From: Anodontia alba | Lineage: Eukaryota > Mollusca > Bivalvia > Lucinida > Lucinidae | DNA length: 64,000 bases | NCBI GenBank assembly: GCA_964016985.1 | Contig: OZ024827.1 | Location: 53,176,684-53,240,683, forward strand | Reading direction: 5' to 3' | In this document: one piece after another, positions 33,549 to 46,113 of the stretch | Layout: each line of letters opens with the position of its first letter | How positions within the stretch are numbered: the stretch's first letter is position 1 | The notes under the pieces: generated by a model | The model's input: the letters and a program-made list of their open reading frames with translations, nothing else | Told to the model about the DNA's origin: nothing | Databases searched by the model: none | Made by a program: the position numbers and the translations under genes

Positions 33549-33687
33549 GTGTTAGACATTAAGGGTAAATATGTATATATGAATAGCAAAGGCCAAGGTG
33601 ACCTATACAGTCTGATCACACATTTCTAAAATAAACTTTTTGACGCTTAGCACTCTGGGTAAAAAATCTGTAGACGACATTTTGAAA

Positions 33688-33801
33688 TATTTTTCTTATT
33701 TTTCCCAGAAAACAGATTTTGACATTTCATGCCAATTGTCTCCAATGGAGAAAATATGCAGGCTATGTCAGATCCTATTTTCTGGGAAAATAAGAAAAAT
33801 A
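33688..33801. repeat. Foldback repeat TTTTTCTTATTTTTCCCAGAAAA
   Basis: TTTTTCTTATTTTTCCCAGA at 33689 is answered by TCTGGGAAAATAAGAAAAAT at 33782. Inside are GACATTTCATGCCAATTGTC and GCAGGCTATGTCAGATCC, which pair weakly. It is a relative of 5420-5520. Confidence 0.8.
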
Positions 33802-34339
33802 TCACCAGTTTGTCTTCTGCTGAATTAGCCAAGAGAGTGGTAAAGGATAAAGCCTTTCGTGACTTATTCAGTTTAAGTGGTGTACACATCGAGAAAATCA
33901 GCAAAAATGAAATTCTTTCCCATAATGAACGCCCCGCAGAAATGAGTCGGGACCAAGATGGATAACGCACATTATACAACACAATGAAGCAATACTTTAA
34001 ATCGCCGTAAAAAAAAATAAAATATAAAAATACCTGTCGAATCGATAAATATTTTTTTTTTCAATATTCTAATGAGAATTAAAGGTGTTAGATTTGCTGC
34101 ACTATGATAATGTCATTGTTATCATTTATTTACTGTATAATTCCGCTTCTGACCGACTGTCCTCAGAAATATGACAGCTCGCTAATCATCTCGATGTTTG
34201 CTACACCCATTAACTTACCATCTTTCTCATCAGAACCACAGAGAAAAAAAAAACATCAGCGATTTATCGATTTGAGGTGGCCTGTTTTACTTACCATTAA
34301 AATGATAGTCATACCTGCAGCGGACGAGTTTTACTTTTT

Positions 34340-34462
34340 TTTCAGGAAAATAAGGTTTGACATTTTAAGTGAACTGTCTGCTAGACAGAAAATTCATATG
34401 GTTTTAGGGAATAGGGCAGATGATTCACATGCAATGCCAAGCCTTATTTTCTATGAAAAAAA
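34340..34462. repeat. Foldback repeat, third family member
   Basis: TTTTTTCAGGAAAATAAGGT then TTGACAT is answered by ATGCCAAGCCTTATTTTCTA then TGAAAAAAAA. The CTGTCTGCTAGACAGAAAAT segment inside is itself a small hairpin. Confidence 0.75.
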
Positions 34463-34499
34463 AAAGAATGTCGCCTGATGCAGCTTTGCTTGGCACTAT

Positions 34500-35215
34500 T
34501 AAAGTCTGTTCGTTAGAAAGGGGATGTAACTCTAAAATTAATAATCTGATCTGTACAGTTTTCAAATTCATCCAAGACTTCATCCATGTCCATCTTATCT
34601 GCAAGTTTCAGGATGATCCAATTTACACTAGAACGAGTTATGCTGAAGAGAAAGTCAAATATAGGCTTTTTCAACAATCGAAGGGAAGTAACTCTAAGAC
34701 GAATGATCGGATCTGACCAGGTTTCAAACTCATCCGAGACTGCATCCATGTTGACCTTATCTGCAAGTTTTAGAAAGCTCCAATCAAAACTGCTCGAGTT
34801 ATGCTGATGTCAAAATCAAACGGAGGCTTTTCTCAGCAATCAAGGGGACGTAACTCTTAAGATTACTGTTTCGATCTGGCCAGTTTCAAATTCATCTGAG
34901 ATCGCATCCATGTCCACTTTATCTACAGGTTTCAGGGAGATCAGATACAAACTGAACTAGTTATCCAAAGTCAAACAAAGGCTTTTTTTCAGCAATCAAG
35001 GAGATATAGCTCTAAGATTAATGACCCGGCTAGGTTTCGAATTCAACAGAGACTTTATCCGTGTCCACCTTATCTGCAAGTTTCAGGAAGATCCGATCAA
35101 AACTCAACGAGTTATGCTGATGACAAAGTCAAATAGAGGCTTTTTCAGCAATCAAGGGGACGTAACTCTAAAGATTAATGATCCTATTTGGCCAGGTTGC
35201 GAATTCATTTGAGAT
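34500..35215. repeat. ~158-bp tandem array AAGGGGATGTAACTCTAA
   Basis: Five units share GGAAGTAACTCTAAGA, TTCATCCGAGACTTCATCC, ATGTCCACCTTATCTGCAAG, TTTCAGGAAGATCC and AACGAGTTATGCTGA. The overlapping ORFs on both strands are read-through of this array. Confidence 0.85.
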
Positions 35216-36074
35216 TTCAGACCGTCCGAGCCTGAATTTTATGAATTCAGAAAGGTTGTTGGCAAGACTGATTTTTCGGAGCAATTTAAAAAGATTGTCA
35301 CTTGCTACAAAAAGATAGGTTACAACATGGATATTCTGCGGCAAACTGCATGCATGGTTATAACCCAGTTATAGTCGATAATTTTGCTTCCCTCTTTAAC
35401 TTAGAAAATGTTTTACGTAGTTTATAATAATGTTACGCTTGCTTAAGAAGTTTAGGATTTGAAATTTTATTTTGATTAGTATAGTCTAGCAAAACAAATT
35501 CGCTGAGAAATATATACACCATAGGATATAGCAAAAGGAAAATCGGCATCCAAAATGGATAATTTATAATATCAAAATCAAAGTCTGCAGTAACCAAAGT
35601 AATCAAATCTACAAAGTAATCGAACCAGCTGTTCGAATTTTCAGACCAGTCTGGCCCCTCACTAAGTCTAAATAAACAAGAGCCTTTTTTATGCATATCT
35701 CTGGTTACCAAAGAACTAAACTTAAACATCAAATGACAAAGTTTTTATTGTTTAAAAGGAATTGTTATATACTAATAGAGCTGCCAATGCAAAAAATTTT
35801 GCCAAAAACTACAATGTACATCAAAAGATTTAAACCCATTGCAAAGTTATGCCAGTTGAAAGTAAAATAGGACATTTTTTTCACATCTAAAACAACTTAA
35901 TTGCTATAAATAGAAATATAACCCACAATGCTATATTTATATCCCACAATGCAACATGCTGTGATGTCATTTGAGTTTGTTTTTTTTTTATTTAAATTTT
36001 TGATTAAAACTTTAAAACATAAAGTATGTAAATTTCTTTCTGGAATTTGCAGTTTTATGATATTTAACAGTAGA
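35216..36074. other. Unassigned DNA
   Basis: No recognisable element; the 99-codon minus ORF at 35433-35732 has no motif. Confidence 0.4.
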
Positions 36075-37172
36075 GCCATGATCGACTTGTAACACTCACC
36101 TGAGTATCTAAGCACTTAAAAAGCCTGACCTAGAAATGATCAAAGCAAACATTCTGACCTAAAATTCATGATGATTACATTAACAAGTAAGACAATGTAG
36201 CATGCCTAATGAACCGTGAAATATAGGCCAATGTTAAATTTGGATGACTGCACTAAAGAGGCTATGCTAAGATGTATGCATGTGCAAAGTATCAGTGGCT
36301 GTAGGACCAATAGTTACTGAGAAACTGAATTAAACGCCAAACATTAACAAAGTCAGTGGACCATGAAATATAGGTTGAGGTCAAATATTGATAACTACAT
36401 TCAAGAGACCATACTTAGATGTGTGCTAGTGCCAAGTATCACTGCTGTAGGACCAATAGTTACTAAGAAACCAAGCAAGATTCATGATGATAACTTAAAA
36501 AAAAGTGACCTCTAGACTAACTCTTTAACAATGTTTTCATTTGATTTAACCTAGTGGCCTAGTTTCTAATCCTAAGTAACCCAGTTTCAAACTTGACCTA
36601 GAAATCAACAAGACAAACATTTTGAGCAAGATTAATGATGATTACTTAAAAAATGTGACCTCTGGAGTGTTAACAAGGTTTTCCTTTGATTTTGCCCGAT
36701 GACCTTGTTTTTGACCCCAGGTGACCTAGTTTCAAACGACTTAGGATCATCGATAAAAAAATTTGAGCAATATTCATGATGAGTACTTAAAAATGTGACC
36801 TCTGGAGTGTTAACAATGTTTTCCTTTGATTTGGCCTGTTGACCTAGTTTTTGACCCTAAGTGACCAAGTTCTAAACTTGACCTAGATATCATCAGCACA
36901 AACATTTTGAGCAAGATTCATGATGATTACTTCAAAAATGTGACCTCTAGAATGTTAAAAGTTTCCCTTGGTTTGACCTGGTGACCTAGTTTTTGACCCC
37001 AAGTGACCCAGTTTCGAACTTGACATAGATTTCATAAGGGCAAACATTCTGACCAAGTTTCATTAAGACTGGGTCAAAACTGTAGCCTCTGGAGTGTAAA
37101 CAAACTAATTGTTGACGACGCATGACACACGACGGATGACGACGGACAAAGGGTGATCACAATAGCTCACAC
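36075..37172 (+). mobile_element. Non-autonomous element, family A, copy 2
   Basis: It shares start text (CTTGTAAC, CTCACCTGAGTATCTAAGCA), unit text (CCTTTGATTT, GTGACCYAGTTTCAAAC, GACAAACATTTTGAGCAAGA) and end (GACGACGGACAAAGGGTGAT, then CACAATAGCTCACACTGA) with 8106-9411. Its last CTCAGGTGAGCTAA block is missing, so the 3' end is truncated. Confidence 0.75.
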
Positions 37173-37465
37173 TGATGATTGACAATGCAATACATAATGT
37201 TTTATAGTTTTGAACGATATGCACAGCTGAAATTTGATTTTTTTAAAACATTCAATTTTCTGAAAATCTATCAGAATCTATAAATTATCTATTATCGGAA
37301 AAAAGTATTGCGACTCTGCCGTCAATCCTAAACATTTTTCTTATTGCCTTGTTTCAGTTAAAAATGTATATAGTATTTGAATGAATAACCAATTTTGCAA
37401 ATTTTGCACACTTTAAAACTCTGATGAATTTGTGCAGTCAGGCGTATCGACCGGTTTTTGTGATT

Positions 37466-38937
37466 GAGGGTCACCATACAAAAATTGCACTTGTAACTCA
37501 CACTGCAGAAAACTGCATTTGCTCGTGCACCTTGTCACTTGTTCCCCATGAAAATCGTGGCATGTTTGCAGGTGATCTTTCTCCTTACAAATCGTGCCAT
37601 TTTTGCAAATGATCTTTCTCAGAAAAGTCAGTTTAAAATGACCGGAAGAAGCATTTCAGTCGAAGTAAGGGCCCACCTTATCGATATGTTAGAAAATGGG
37701 GCCACGGCAAATCAAGCTGCTATGCAAGCCGGCGTACACAGAGCTACAGTGTTCAGGATTAAATCGAAGTTTCTTCAAACGGACTCAGAGAAAAACAGGC
37801 CTAAACCTTGCAGACAGAGGCCGACTACGGCAGTCCAAGACAGGTTCCTGAGACTCACTGCCCTGAGACAGCGGTTTAAATCGTCTGTTAAACTTACTGC
37901 CAACCTTCGACGGCTACAGGAGCGTCCACCCTCATACTGTACGGAACCGCTGCTGGCATCAAGCCTCATAGACCTTGCTTGAGGAACAAGCTGACCACAA
38001 GCGGAGAAGGAATCGCCGTTGGAGAAGAAATCAATGGGGCAACATCCTTTGGTCAGACGAATCACGCTTCAACGTTGATTTCTACGACCGGGTTATACGT
38101 GTATGGAGGAGAGTCGGCAAGCGTTATGTTTCTGTAACCACAACAGAACATGGCAGATACGGCGGAGGCAGCGTTTAGGTTTGGGCGACTGTGAGTTACA
38201 AGCACAAGACTGACCTTCACATTGTTCAGGGAAACATGACGGCGTTGAAATACCGTGACACAGTGCTTATCCCAACTGTACGGCCTCTTGTTGCTCAGAC
38301 TGGACTAACGTTTCAAGATGATAACGCACGTCCTCATCGGGCCAGGATTGTTACGGATTACGTCCAGCAGCAGGGACTACAGACTCTACCCTGGTCAGCA
38401 AGATCGCCGAATCTCTCTCTCATAGAGCAGCTATGGGACGACTTAGGGAGAACTTACGAGAGACACCCAGGTATCCGCACTCGTCAGCGACTGGAGCAAG
38501 CATAACATCAGGAGTGGCAGGTAATTCCTCAGAGCACTGTACGGAATGTGATTAACAGTATTAGATCTCGTGTGAACACTTGTATAGACCGTAACGGAGG
38601 CCACACCAGATACTGTAGATCGTTATGTGGTTAACAATGAGATCTCGTGTAAACGTTGCTTGTATACGCTGTAACGGAGACCACACCAGGTACTGAGTTC
38701 GGACTGAAAAACATTCAAAGAAGTAACTATGCATGGGTTTGAAACCATGGAAACATGAGTTTTGTGATATTCATTCGAATTTGTTTTCATTTTGCAGTTT
38801 ACTTACTTTTCAGAATCAATTAAAGCAAATGATTTTTATCAAAAGCTTGTGGGTTTTTAATTTGATTTCCCATCACGATGTTGCATCGATCTGCTAACAT
38901 GGTAAAAGTGCAATTTTTGAACGGCTACCCTTACCCA
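37466..38937 (+). mobile_element. Tc1-like DNA transposon, inactive
   Basis: The left end GAGGGTCACCATACAAAAAT then TGCACTTGTAA is matched in inverted form at the right end (AAAAGTGCAATTTTTGAACG then GCTACCCTTACC). The span is about 1.47 kb, with a decayed DD34E transposase between the ends. The exact outer base and the TA target copies are not certain because both ends have diverged. Confidence 0.8.
37637..38632 (+). pseudogene. Tc1 transposase (DD34E), broken by stops and frameshifts
   Basis: The N-terminal ORF from 37637 gives a paired-like HTH (RAHLIDMLENGATANQAAMQ, then AGVHRATVFRI). After a frame break near 37930-37980, a second piece carries WSDESRFNVDF with the first catalytic Asp. 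A stop at about 38176 precedes VWATVSYK. The third piece has FQDDNARPHRARIV (second Asp) and SPNLSLIEQLWDDLG (the Glu). A further stop follows near 38503, with C-terminal text up to about 38632. The catalytic triad is present but the reading is interrupted at least three times, so no enzyme is made. Confidence 0.9.
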
Positions 38938-39889
38938 ATATCCGACGTCGCTATTATTAAGCAGCCATATTCCTCACAAAAATGTTGATACATCTTTATT
39001 CAGATATGGATGCTGTTTCCAAAACCACAAAGCAATTCACCATAATTTATATATTTATAAAATGAGAGGAAAACCAAATAGGAACCACAATACATTTTTC
39101 CGATAGTATAGTTACAGTAAAGCATTTACACCAAATATAGATGTTTAGATATACATTTAAGTCATATTGTAAGCAACTTTTTTTTGTCAAATTAAACCAC
39201 AAAATCAAATCTATTTTTTTTTGATATTATCTAAATCGCAAATATTATGGGTTTTATTTAAAATTTTTACGATTTTTCTAAGAAAATAAAAGAAGATACA
39301 GGTTTTGAACTTAAATATGACGATAAACTGTCTCAACTGACAGGACATAAAGGACATAAATCCAAGTTTTAATATTTTAAATTATCTAAAAAATAAATAG
39401 ATAAATAAATAAATGACCACTATGATAAAATACTCATTAATATTCATGAGCTGTTTGAAAATGTTGGAAAAAAGATCAAAACTGCTCAAGTTCAAATAGC
39501 TATAACGGAACTATTTGGAATTTTTGCATGCCGTTTCCTGCATCATGAGCCTTGAAACAATGCCTTATAGGCTATAATAGAGAACAGGAATAGCATTTGA
39601 ACTTTATAAAGTTCTATGGGAGGCATCATGACCTTGTCAATCCCTACAATGTGGCTGTTTCCAGATATATACCTGATGTTTTTGCCACAGGCAAGCCATA
39701 AACAGACTTTCTAAACTGTGGACATTAATTACCGTATTTTCCTAAATCTCTATTCAGACTGATAGGAATAGTGGGCGAAGTAATGCTTACTTTCCACGGA
39801 ATCCTGTTACACCCCATTTAGTTTGGTCCCATGTCTTGTCTGTCTGAACATTCCTAGCTGTGCATATCTACAGTGTAAGTTGTAACTCA
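38938..39889. other. Unassigned AT-rich DNA
   Basis: It has an ATAAATAAATA tract near 39390-39412. No gene or family was recognised. Confidence 0.4.
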
Positions 39890-41537
39890 AATCACCCAAA
39901 GGTTCGGGAGGATGTCAAAAATTGGTTTTCAAGATGGCAGTTGTGGTGGCCATCTTGGATTTCTGCAAAATTTTATATACTTTTAATCTACAAGTCATTC
40001 TGTGTCAGTACAATGTAAATAAAAGTCAAAAAGGATTCAACTCAAATCGCCAATGTAAGTTTCAACTCAAATCACAGAATGGTTCAGTAGCAGAGGTCAA
40101 AAATCGATTTTCAAGATGGTGGCTGTGGTACATGATTATAGCTATTTTAATATCTACTGGTCGGCCTGTTGCTCCATCATAAGTTTCGACTTAATTCACA
40201 GAGTGGTTTGCAAGATGTCCTGTGATGGCCATCTTGGATTTCTGATTGGCAGAATTTACGATATTTTCGATCTAGAGGTCATACTGATGCTACAGTGTAA
40301 GTTTCAACTCATACCGCCCAACGGTTTGGGAGAAGTCAAAAATTGGTTTTCAAGATGGCGGCTATGGCGGCCATTTTGGATTTCCAATCGGCATTATTGT
40401 AGCTATTTTTCATCTACACGTCAATCTATTGCTACATCATAAGTTTCAACAATTTGCCCTGTGATTTGCGAAAAGATGTCCAAAACAGATTTTCAACGTG
40501 GCGGCTACGGCAGCCATCTTGTATTTCGGATCAATCCGATTTTAGCTCATTTCGACTCAGAAGTTAATACAGAGCAAGTAACGGCTCAAATCAACCAAAG
40601 GTTTGGAAAGAAATGTCGAAAATTGATTTTTAAGATGGCGGCTGTGGCAGACATCTTGGATTTGTGATCAGCTCAGTTTTAGTTATTTTGTGTCTACTAG
40701 GCGCCCCGATGCTCCTCATCAGGTTTCAACTCAATTGGATGATAGTCTACAGAGGAGATGTCCAAAATATGAATTCTCAACATTTTCCCATATAAATATA
40801 GGGCCCATACAAAAATGGGGAAGCAAATTTGACCTTGTCGTAAAAAGGTCAAACGTCAATGTAGGACCATCCTTTCAGCAGTTTTGGTAGACCTCAAGTC
40901 CCTGATAATCTGTGCAAAGATTAGGCCCCAAGGCTTACGTGGTTCTAAAGAGGTAGATTTTTAAAGGTTTTTACCATATATGGGCATGGAAGCCATCTTG
41001 GTCAGTGGACCACAACCATTTTAGCAATCTTTCGTTTTCCCGCCCCAAGGAGGATCCACATGAAATTTGAGCAACATTGGAATAGCGGCTTCAGGGTAGA
41101 AGTCATTTGAAATTCGCAACATTTTTCCCGTACAAATGTATAGAGCCCATACAAATGCAGAGGAAAGCAAACTTACCTTGCCGTAAAACGGTCAAACGTC
41201 AACGTACGACCATCATTTTAGCAACTTTGTTAGACCTCCCATCCCCGAAGATTTGTGCAATGATTCAGCCCTAGGCATCCTAGGTTCTGGAGAAGAAGAT
41301 TTTTAAAAGTTTATACCATACATGGGCATGGCGGCCATCTTGGTCAACGGACCGCAACCACTTTAGCAATCTTTTGTTCCCCACATCCTAAAGAGGCTCC
41401 ATATGAATTTGAGCATAATTAGCTCAGCAGCTTCAAAAGAGAAGTCGTTTGAAAATGTTAACGGACGGACGCACGGACGGACGATGGACATAAAGTGATC
41501 ACCATAGATCATCCTGAGCATAGCTCAGGTAAGCTAA
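39890..41537 (+). mobile_element. Non-autonomous element with GGCGGCCATCTTGG units (family C, copy 1)
   Basis: Units contain GTTTCAACTCAAATCAC, TTTTCAAGATGGCGGCTGTG and GGCCATCTTGGATTTC in the first half, and CATACAAATG, GACCTTGCCGTAAAA, GGTCAAACGTCAACGTACGA and TATATGGGCATGG in the second. It ends with ACGGACGGACG text, AAAGTGATCACC, ATCCTGAGCATAGCTCAGGT and AAGCTAA at 41537. The 5' limit is not clear. No coding region: the plus-strand ORFs near 39922-40890 are read-through. Confidence 0.7.
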
Positions 41538-42399
41538 AAATGTCTGCAACTAGTTAAAGCTTTCAGTAAAACTTGCTGGGCAGTTTTGGGCCCTCTTTTC
41601 TCTCTCTATATCTTGTCAGCATTATCGAAAAGTAAGTACTGTGTTTGTCCGAAAGCTAGACAAAACAACTTATGCAGGCAGTGCAAAACCCAGCTCAGAC
41701 CGATCCAGTAGTGTGATCAGAGTCTACACTCTTTGCCATTCCATCCTGTAAAAATGCAATAGAAAACAAAAGTATGAAATAAAGTGTTCAAAATGTTAGG
41801 CCATTTACATAGATGTACATCCAAACCTTTCGCCCTGAATTCATCCATTTGTTTTGTCTAATAGTTGCAGACCAGTAAAATGTATAAAAAACAAATTTCA
41901 AGTTGTATGTACACCAGGTAACTCCATAGTATCCCAATATTATAAGATGTAAACATTGTTATTTATCACATTTAGATGGGCTTCTGAAGCAAAATTACAA
42001 CACTGAATTGGGGTTGGACTAATCATAGATCTGAAAAAAAAAAAAAAAAAAAAAAAAATGGTATTTTTTTCTTATTTCTCCATGAAAATATTGTGGGTAT
42101 TCATTAGAAGTACCTCAGTGAGGAAATTCTAATAAGTACCCATAAGGCACTTCTAATTACTATACACATTTTCATAGAGAAACAAAAAAAAACCCAAAAA
42201 AAACAAAACTAACTGGAAACCCTTTCTTATCTGGAGCCAGAAAATTAATTATAAGGGTTACTGTAATGACACTGTGAAGTTTCATAATGCAGCAGTCACT
42301 GAGACCATCCTGTCATACTGAGCTGAACAACTCAGTCAATATTGTTAAGGCATAACCAACTCCTAATTTTTCTAGACAATCTTAGTCCTCTAACTAGTA
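41538..42399. other. Unassigned DNA with a decayed palindromic repeat and poly(A)
   Basis: A degenerate palindromic short-repeat copy is at 41672-41750. A poly(A) tract at 42033-42058 is followed by a hairpin-like pair: GAAGTACCTCAGTGAGGAAA near 42107 and AAAATGTGTATAG-type text reversed near 42160. No gene. Confidence 0.45.
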
Positions 42400-42565
42400 C
42401 TTTTTGCAAAGTAACTGACAACTAGCCTTCTTGAATCAGCAGATCGGGAAGAAGAACCATAGAAATTATTTCATGATCAGTCTCCACTTATGTTATGTGG
42501 TTAAACTGAGATTTGAACTCTGCATTCAGATGTGCTATCAACTGTACTATGGGGCCTGGTTTCAT
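42400..42565 (-). mobile_element. Old SINE copy of the same tRNA-derived family
   Basis: It shares AACTGACAACT, CTTCTTGAATCAGC, TTATTTCATGATCA and TCTCC with the two young SINEs. Minus-strand A box-like TAGTACAGTTGATAGCA and B box-like GAGTTCAAATCTC are still visible. Only about half of the body remains. Confidence 0.65.
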
Positions 42566-43676
42566 GCCAGTCTAGACGAAGGGAAGTAACTCTTCACAAA
42601 GTATCAGGTCCACAGTTTAGGAGTTTACTGGTCTTCTCAACATAAGTGACATTCCAAGTTAAAAATGACATTAAGATGTCTGCAGTCAGCATAGATTCAG
42701 ATCAACCTGCATATTTATAGATCTAACCAGGGTCACATCACAGGAATATAACTCAAAATGGCATTTTCAAATCTGTAGATGTAATCAGGTCTACACTGTG
42801 CGTCACATCATAGGAACAGAACTTTAAACGGTAGGATGTGATCCTGCACAGCTAACTGTAGCTGAAAACAAATCATACATCTCTGAAGTAGGAAAGTTAA
42901 GTTGGTGTACAACATGAGAAAATAGCTCGTTTGCTATACGCAGACAGTAAAGACCCAGATCAGACTGCCTACTAGTGCAATCTGTTCACAGACTTCTCTT
43001 TGCATTGATATATGCTAAAGTACACACTGATTCTATGAGGATACAGCCATAGACCCTAACCCAAATGTGCAAATACTAAGGCTCTTCATATATGATATAT
43101 GGGCCCTTTCCCCACACCAAAGTCCAATTATCCCTGTTTTTTGTTTCAGTGTCGGAAACATTTTCACAACAAAAATGAAAGTTTCACGAGTTCCAAATCC
43201 TGAAAGATAATTACTTCACCATCAATCTCATCTTCAACATGCTGTTCATTTCAACAGACTTTTCTAGTGTCTGATTGTTCATGTTGTAAGTCCTGCAAAA
43301 TGTATATTTTTGTGTAAATATCTCCAATATTATTAGGGCACTGCTCAACAAAATTGATCGTGCTCCAAAACAATCATCTTCTCTGTCCATCCATTGATCT
43401 GACAAGGAACGTCCATCCATCTAGTCTATAAGTGCTTCATTCTTTTGAAATATTATCATGAAACTGTACAGAGATGAAGAGCACAATAATGGTTTTACTC
43501 AGGCTCTTGACTAGTGACTCTTCACAATCCAGGATTGCAGCCATTAATTTTTAACAATTGCGTCTGTCCATCAGGATTTAATGTCCAGCCCATAATTTCC
43601 TTACCTTCATGATATTATCATGAAACTGTACACCTTATTACCGTCAGTACAAGAACTGATGATACTCCTATATAAC
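42566..43676. other. Unassigned DNA with two weak palindromic-repeat traces
   Basis: Traces of the CAGTGTAGA/GATCTG family lie at 42690-42715 and 42945-43000. No gene; the minus ORF 43211-43420 has no motif. Confidence 0.4.
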
Positions 43677-44025
43677 TACGAGGGTCCTGCAAAAAGTTTT
43701 GTCACTGGGTTCGGATTACTTCAGTGCTACGTGTTATCAAACATATTTTTATTACAAACCTTCAAAGTATTCCCCCTTTACTGAAATGCATTTTTGTAAC
43801 CTTTTTACCCAGTCGCAAAAAGCATATAAATAGTCTTCTTTTGGTATCTGTTGGAGACACTGATAAATAGCGCTGCCAAGAGAACTTCTAGACGTATACT
43901 TATTTCCAGAAAGCATGTCCTTAAGCCTTGGAAATATAAAGAAGTCACAGGAACTCAGGTCAGGTGAATAAGGTGGATGGTTTAAAACTTTCACCTTTTC
44001 AGAAGCCAAAATACGACCTGCAAGG
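43677..44025 (-). mobile_element. Mariner element fragment (3' end only)
   Basis: The text TACGAGGGTCCTGCAAAAAG at 43676 looks like a mariner terminal repeat next to the transposase C-terminus. No matching inverted end was seen to the right. This family differs from the intact mariner at 52345. Confidence 0.75.
43752..44009 (-). pseudogene. Mariner transposase C-terminal fragment (DD34D family)
   Basis: The minus reading gives NHPPYSPDLSSCDFFIFP with the third catalytic Asp (SSCD), then PRLKDMLSGNKY and a C-terminal GEYFEGL. The first two thirds, with the DNA-binding part and two catalytic Asp residues, are missing, so it is inactive. The 85-codon ORF start is not a real start. Confidence 0.9.
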
Positions 44026-44039
44026 CGAATAAAATTTTG

Positions 44040-45393
44040 ATTGTAACTAACTAAAATGTTTTACTTCGTTGTACATTTCAGCCATTAGTCTTTAATATAT
44101 TTTGAAAAAACGATTTTTCAACATTTTCCCCATACAAAAGTACGGGAATACAAATTTGACCTTGCCGGTAACAGGTCACAGGTAATCCTACGGTCTTCAT
44201 TTGAACAAACTTGGTAGACCTTGAGTCCCCGATGCTTTATATCAAGATTCAACCTCAAAGCTTTCTTGGTTCTAGAGAAGAAGATTTTTAAGTGTTTTTA
44301 CTATATATGGGCATGGCGGCAATCTTACTTAACGGATCGTGCCCATTTGTACAACACAAGGTTCCAAATTAAGATTGAAGAAAATTAGCCAAATGGTTTC
44401 AGAGAAGCAAACGTTTAAAGATTTCATGATTTTATACATGTATATAGCCCAGGGGCAAGGGCAGATAACCCTGGGGAACAACAGGTTTATTGTAACTAAA
44501 AGGGTTTGCTACTTTGATTATACATTGTAAGTGTCAGCCATTAGCCTTTAATACATTTTGAGAAAATGATTTTTCAATATTTTTCCCATACAAATGCATA
44601 CAGGTGCAATTTTGACCTTGTCGTAAAAAGATGAAAGGTCAACCTAGGGTCATCATTTGCACAAACTAGGTAGACCTTAAGTACCCGATGTAACATACCA
44701 AGATTCAGCCTCAAAGCTTTCTTGGTTCTGGAGAAGTAGATATTTAAGTTTTTTTTTTACCATATATAGGCAGTCCCCCTTTAACACAAGGCTCCACATG
44801 AAGTTTGAAGAAACTTGGCCCAGTGGTTTCAGGAAAGAAGACGTTTAAATATAACACGATTTTATAGATGTATATAGCCTAGGGGCAAGGAGAGATAACC
44901 CAGGGGACAAAATGTTTATTGTAACTGAAAGGATTTGCTACCTTGATCATACAAGTTTCAGCTATTAGTCTTTACTACATTTGAGAAAATGATGTTATAA
45001 ATTGCTTAGGGGTGCAAATTTGACCATGCCGTAAAAAGGTCAAAGGTCAACCTAGGCTCATTATTTGAACAAGGTTGGTAGATCTTGAGTCCCCAATGCT
45101 ATATACCAAGATTCAGCCTCAAAGCTTCCTTGGTCTGGAGAAGAAGATATTCAAGTGTTTTTACCATATATGGACATGGCGGCCATCTTTCTTCACGGAA
45201 CGTGACCATCTGCATAAATTTTCAATCCCCCTTTAACACAAGGCTCTACATGAAGTTTGAAGAAATTTGGCCCAGGGTTTCAGAGGAGAAGTTGTTCAAA
45301 GGTGTGGATGGTCAGACGGATAGACAGACTGACGGACAGACGGACGGAGTGATTACAATAGCTCACCCTGAGCCTTCGGCTCAGGTGAGCTAA
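44040..45393 (+). mobile_element. Non-autonomous element, family C, copy 2
   Basis: Three units of about 430 bp contain CATACAAATG-like text, GCAAATTTGACCTTGCCG, GGTCAACCTAGG, CAAGATTCAGCCTCAAAGCT and TATATGGGCATGGCGGC. It ends GACGGACAGACGGACGGAGT, GATTACAATAGCTCACC, and the hairpin CTGAGCCTTCGGCTCAG, then GTGAGCTAA at 45393. It shares its end with the copies at 41537 and 52211. Confidence 0.75.
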
Positions 45394-45839
45394 TAAAAGG
45401 CCAGGTAGTTTTATGTAAAAAGACAAACCACACTTACTACACAGTCCTATGACTACAGAACGCATTTGTAAAGTCCACATTATAAATGCAGGGGTTTAGG
45501 CTTTGACATGTTGCCCCACTTTCCATTGGTACCCTTGTATCTAGCACAGAGTGAAGGGTTTAGCCTAGGGAAGAAAGGTATTCAAGCGATACAAATCTCC
45601 TCGCATAAGACTACTTGGTGTGGGCAAACACTGAACTCTGAAATTCCATGACATATTATAGTTATATGAATGAAGAAGCAAAAAGCCTGTGACCTTAATG
45701 TAACGGTCATATATGACCTTGACATTAAGCTACAGTATTGTAAACATTCAGATTTTCAGGTTGGGAGAGATCAGATCTCACATGACAGAAAATATTTCAG
45801 TCATATCAAACTTGACCTTGAGCTCAGGACTTGAAAGTC
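45394..45839. other. Unassigned DNA
   Basis: No gene was recognised. Text such as TGACCTTGACATTAAGC near 45715-45725 suggests it may be the head of the next repeat element. Confidence 0.4.
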
Positions 45840-46081
45840 AAACTCACTCATGATATTATTATACCCACAAATGTGTGAAGATATATTAAAATCCATTGAT
45901 AAATGCAGGGGCTGGAGCAAAGTTTTTTTTTCTCTAAAAAATAGCCACAGTACCCTTGACCTTCAGCCCAGCAACCTTAAAGTTAAATTGCTCGAGATAT
46001 TACAAATACCCAACAACTTTGTAAAGATATATTAAAATCCATTGATAAATGCAGGGGCAGGGGCTAGAGCGATACCAAAGT

Positions 46082-46113
<32 letters not shown>

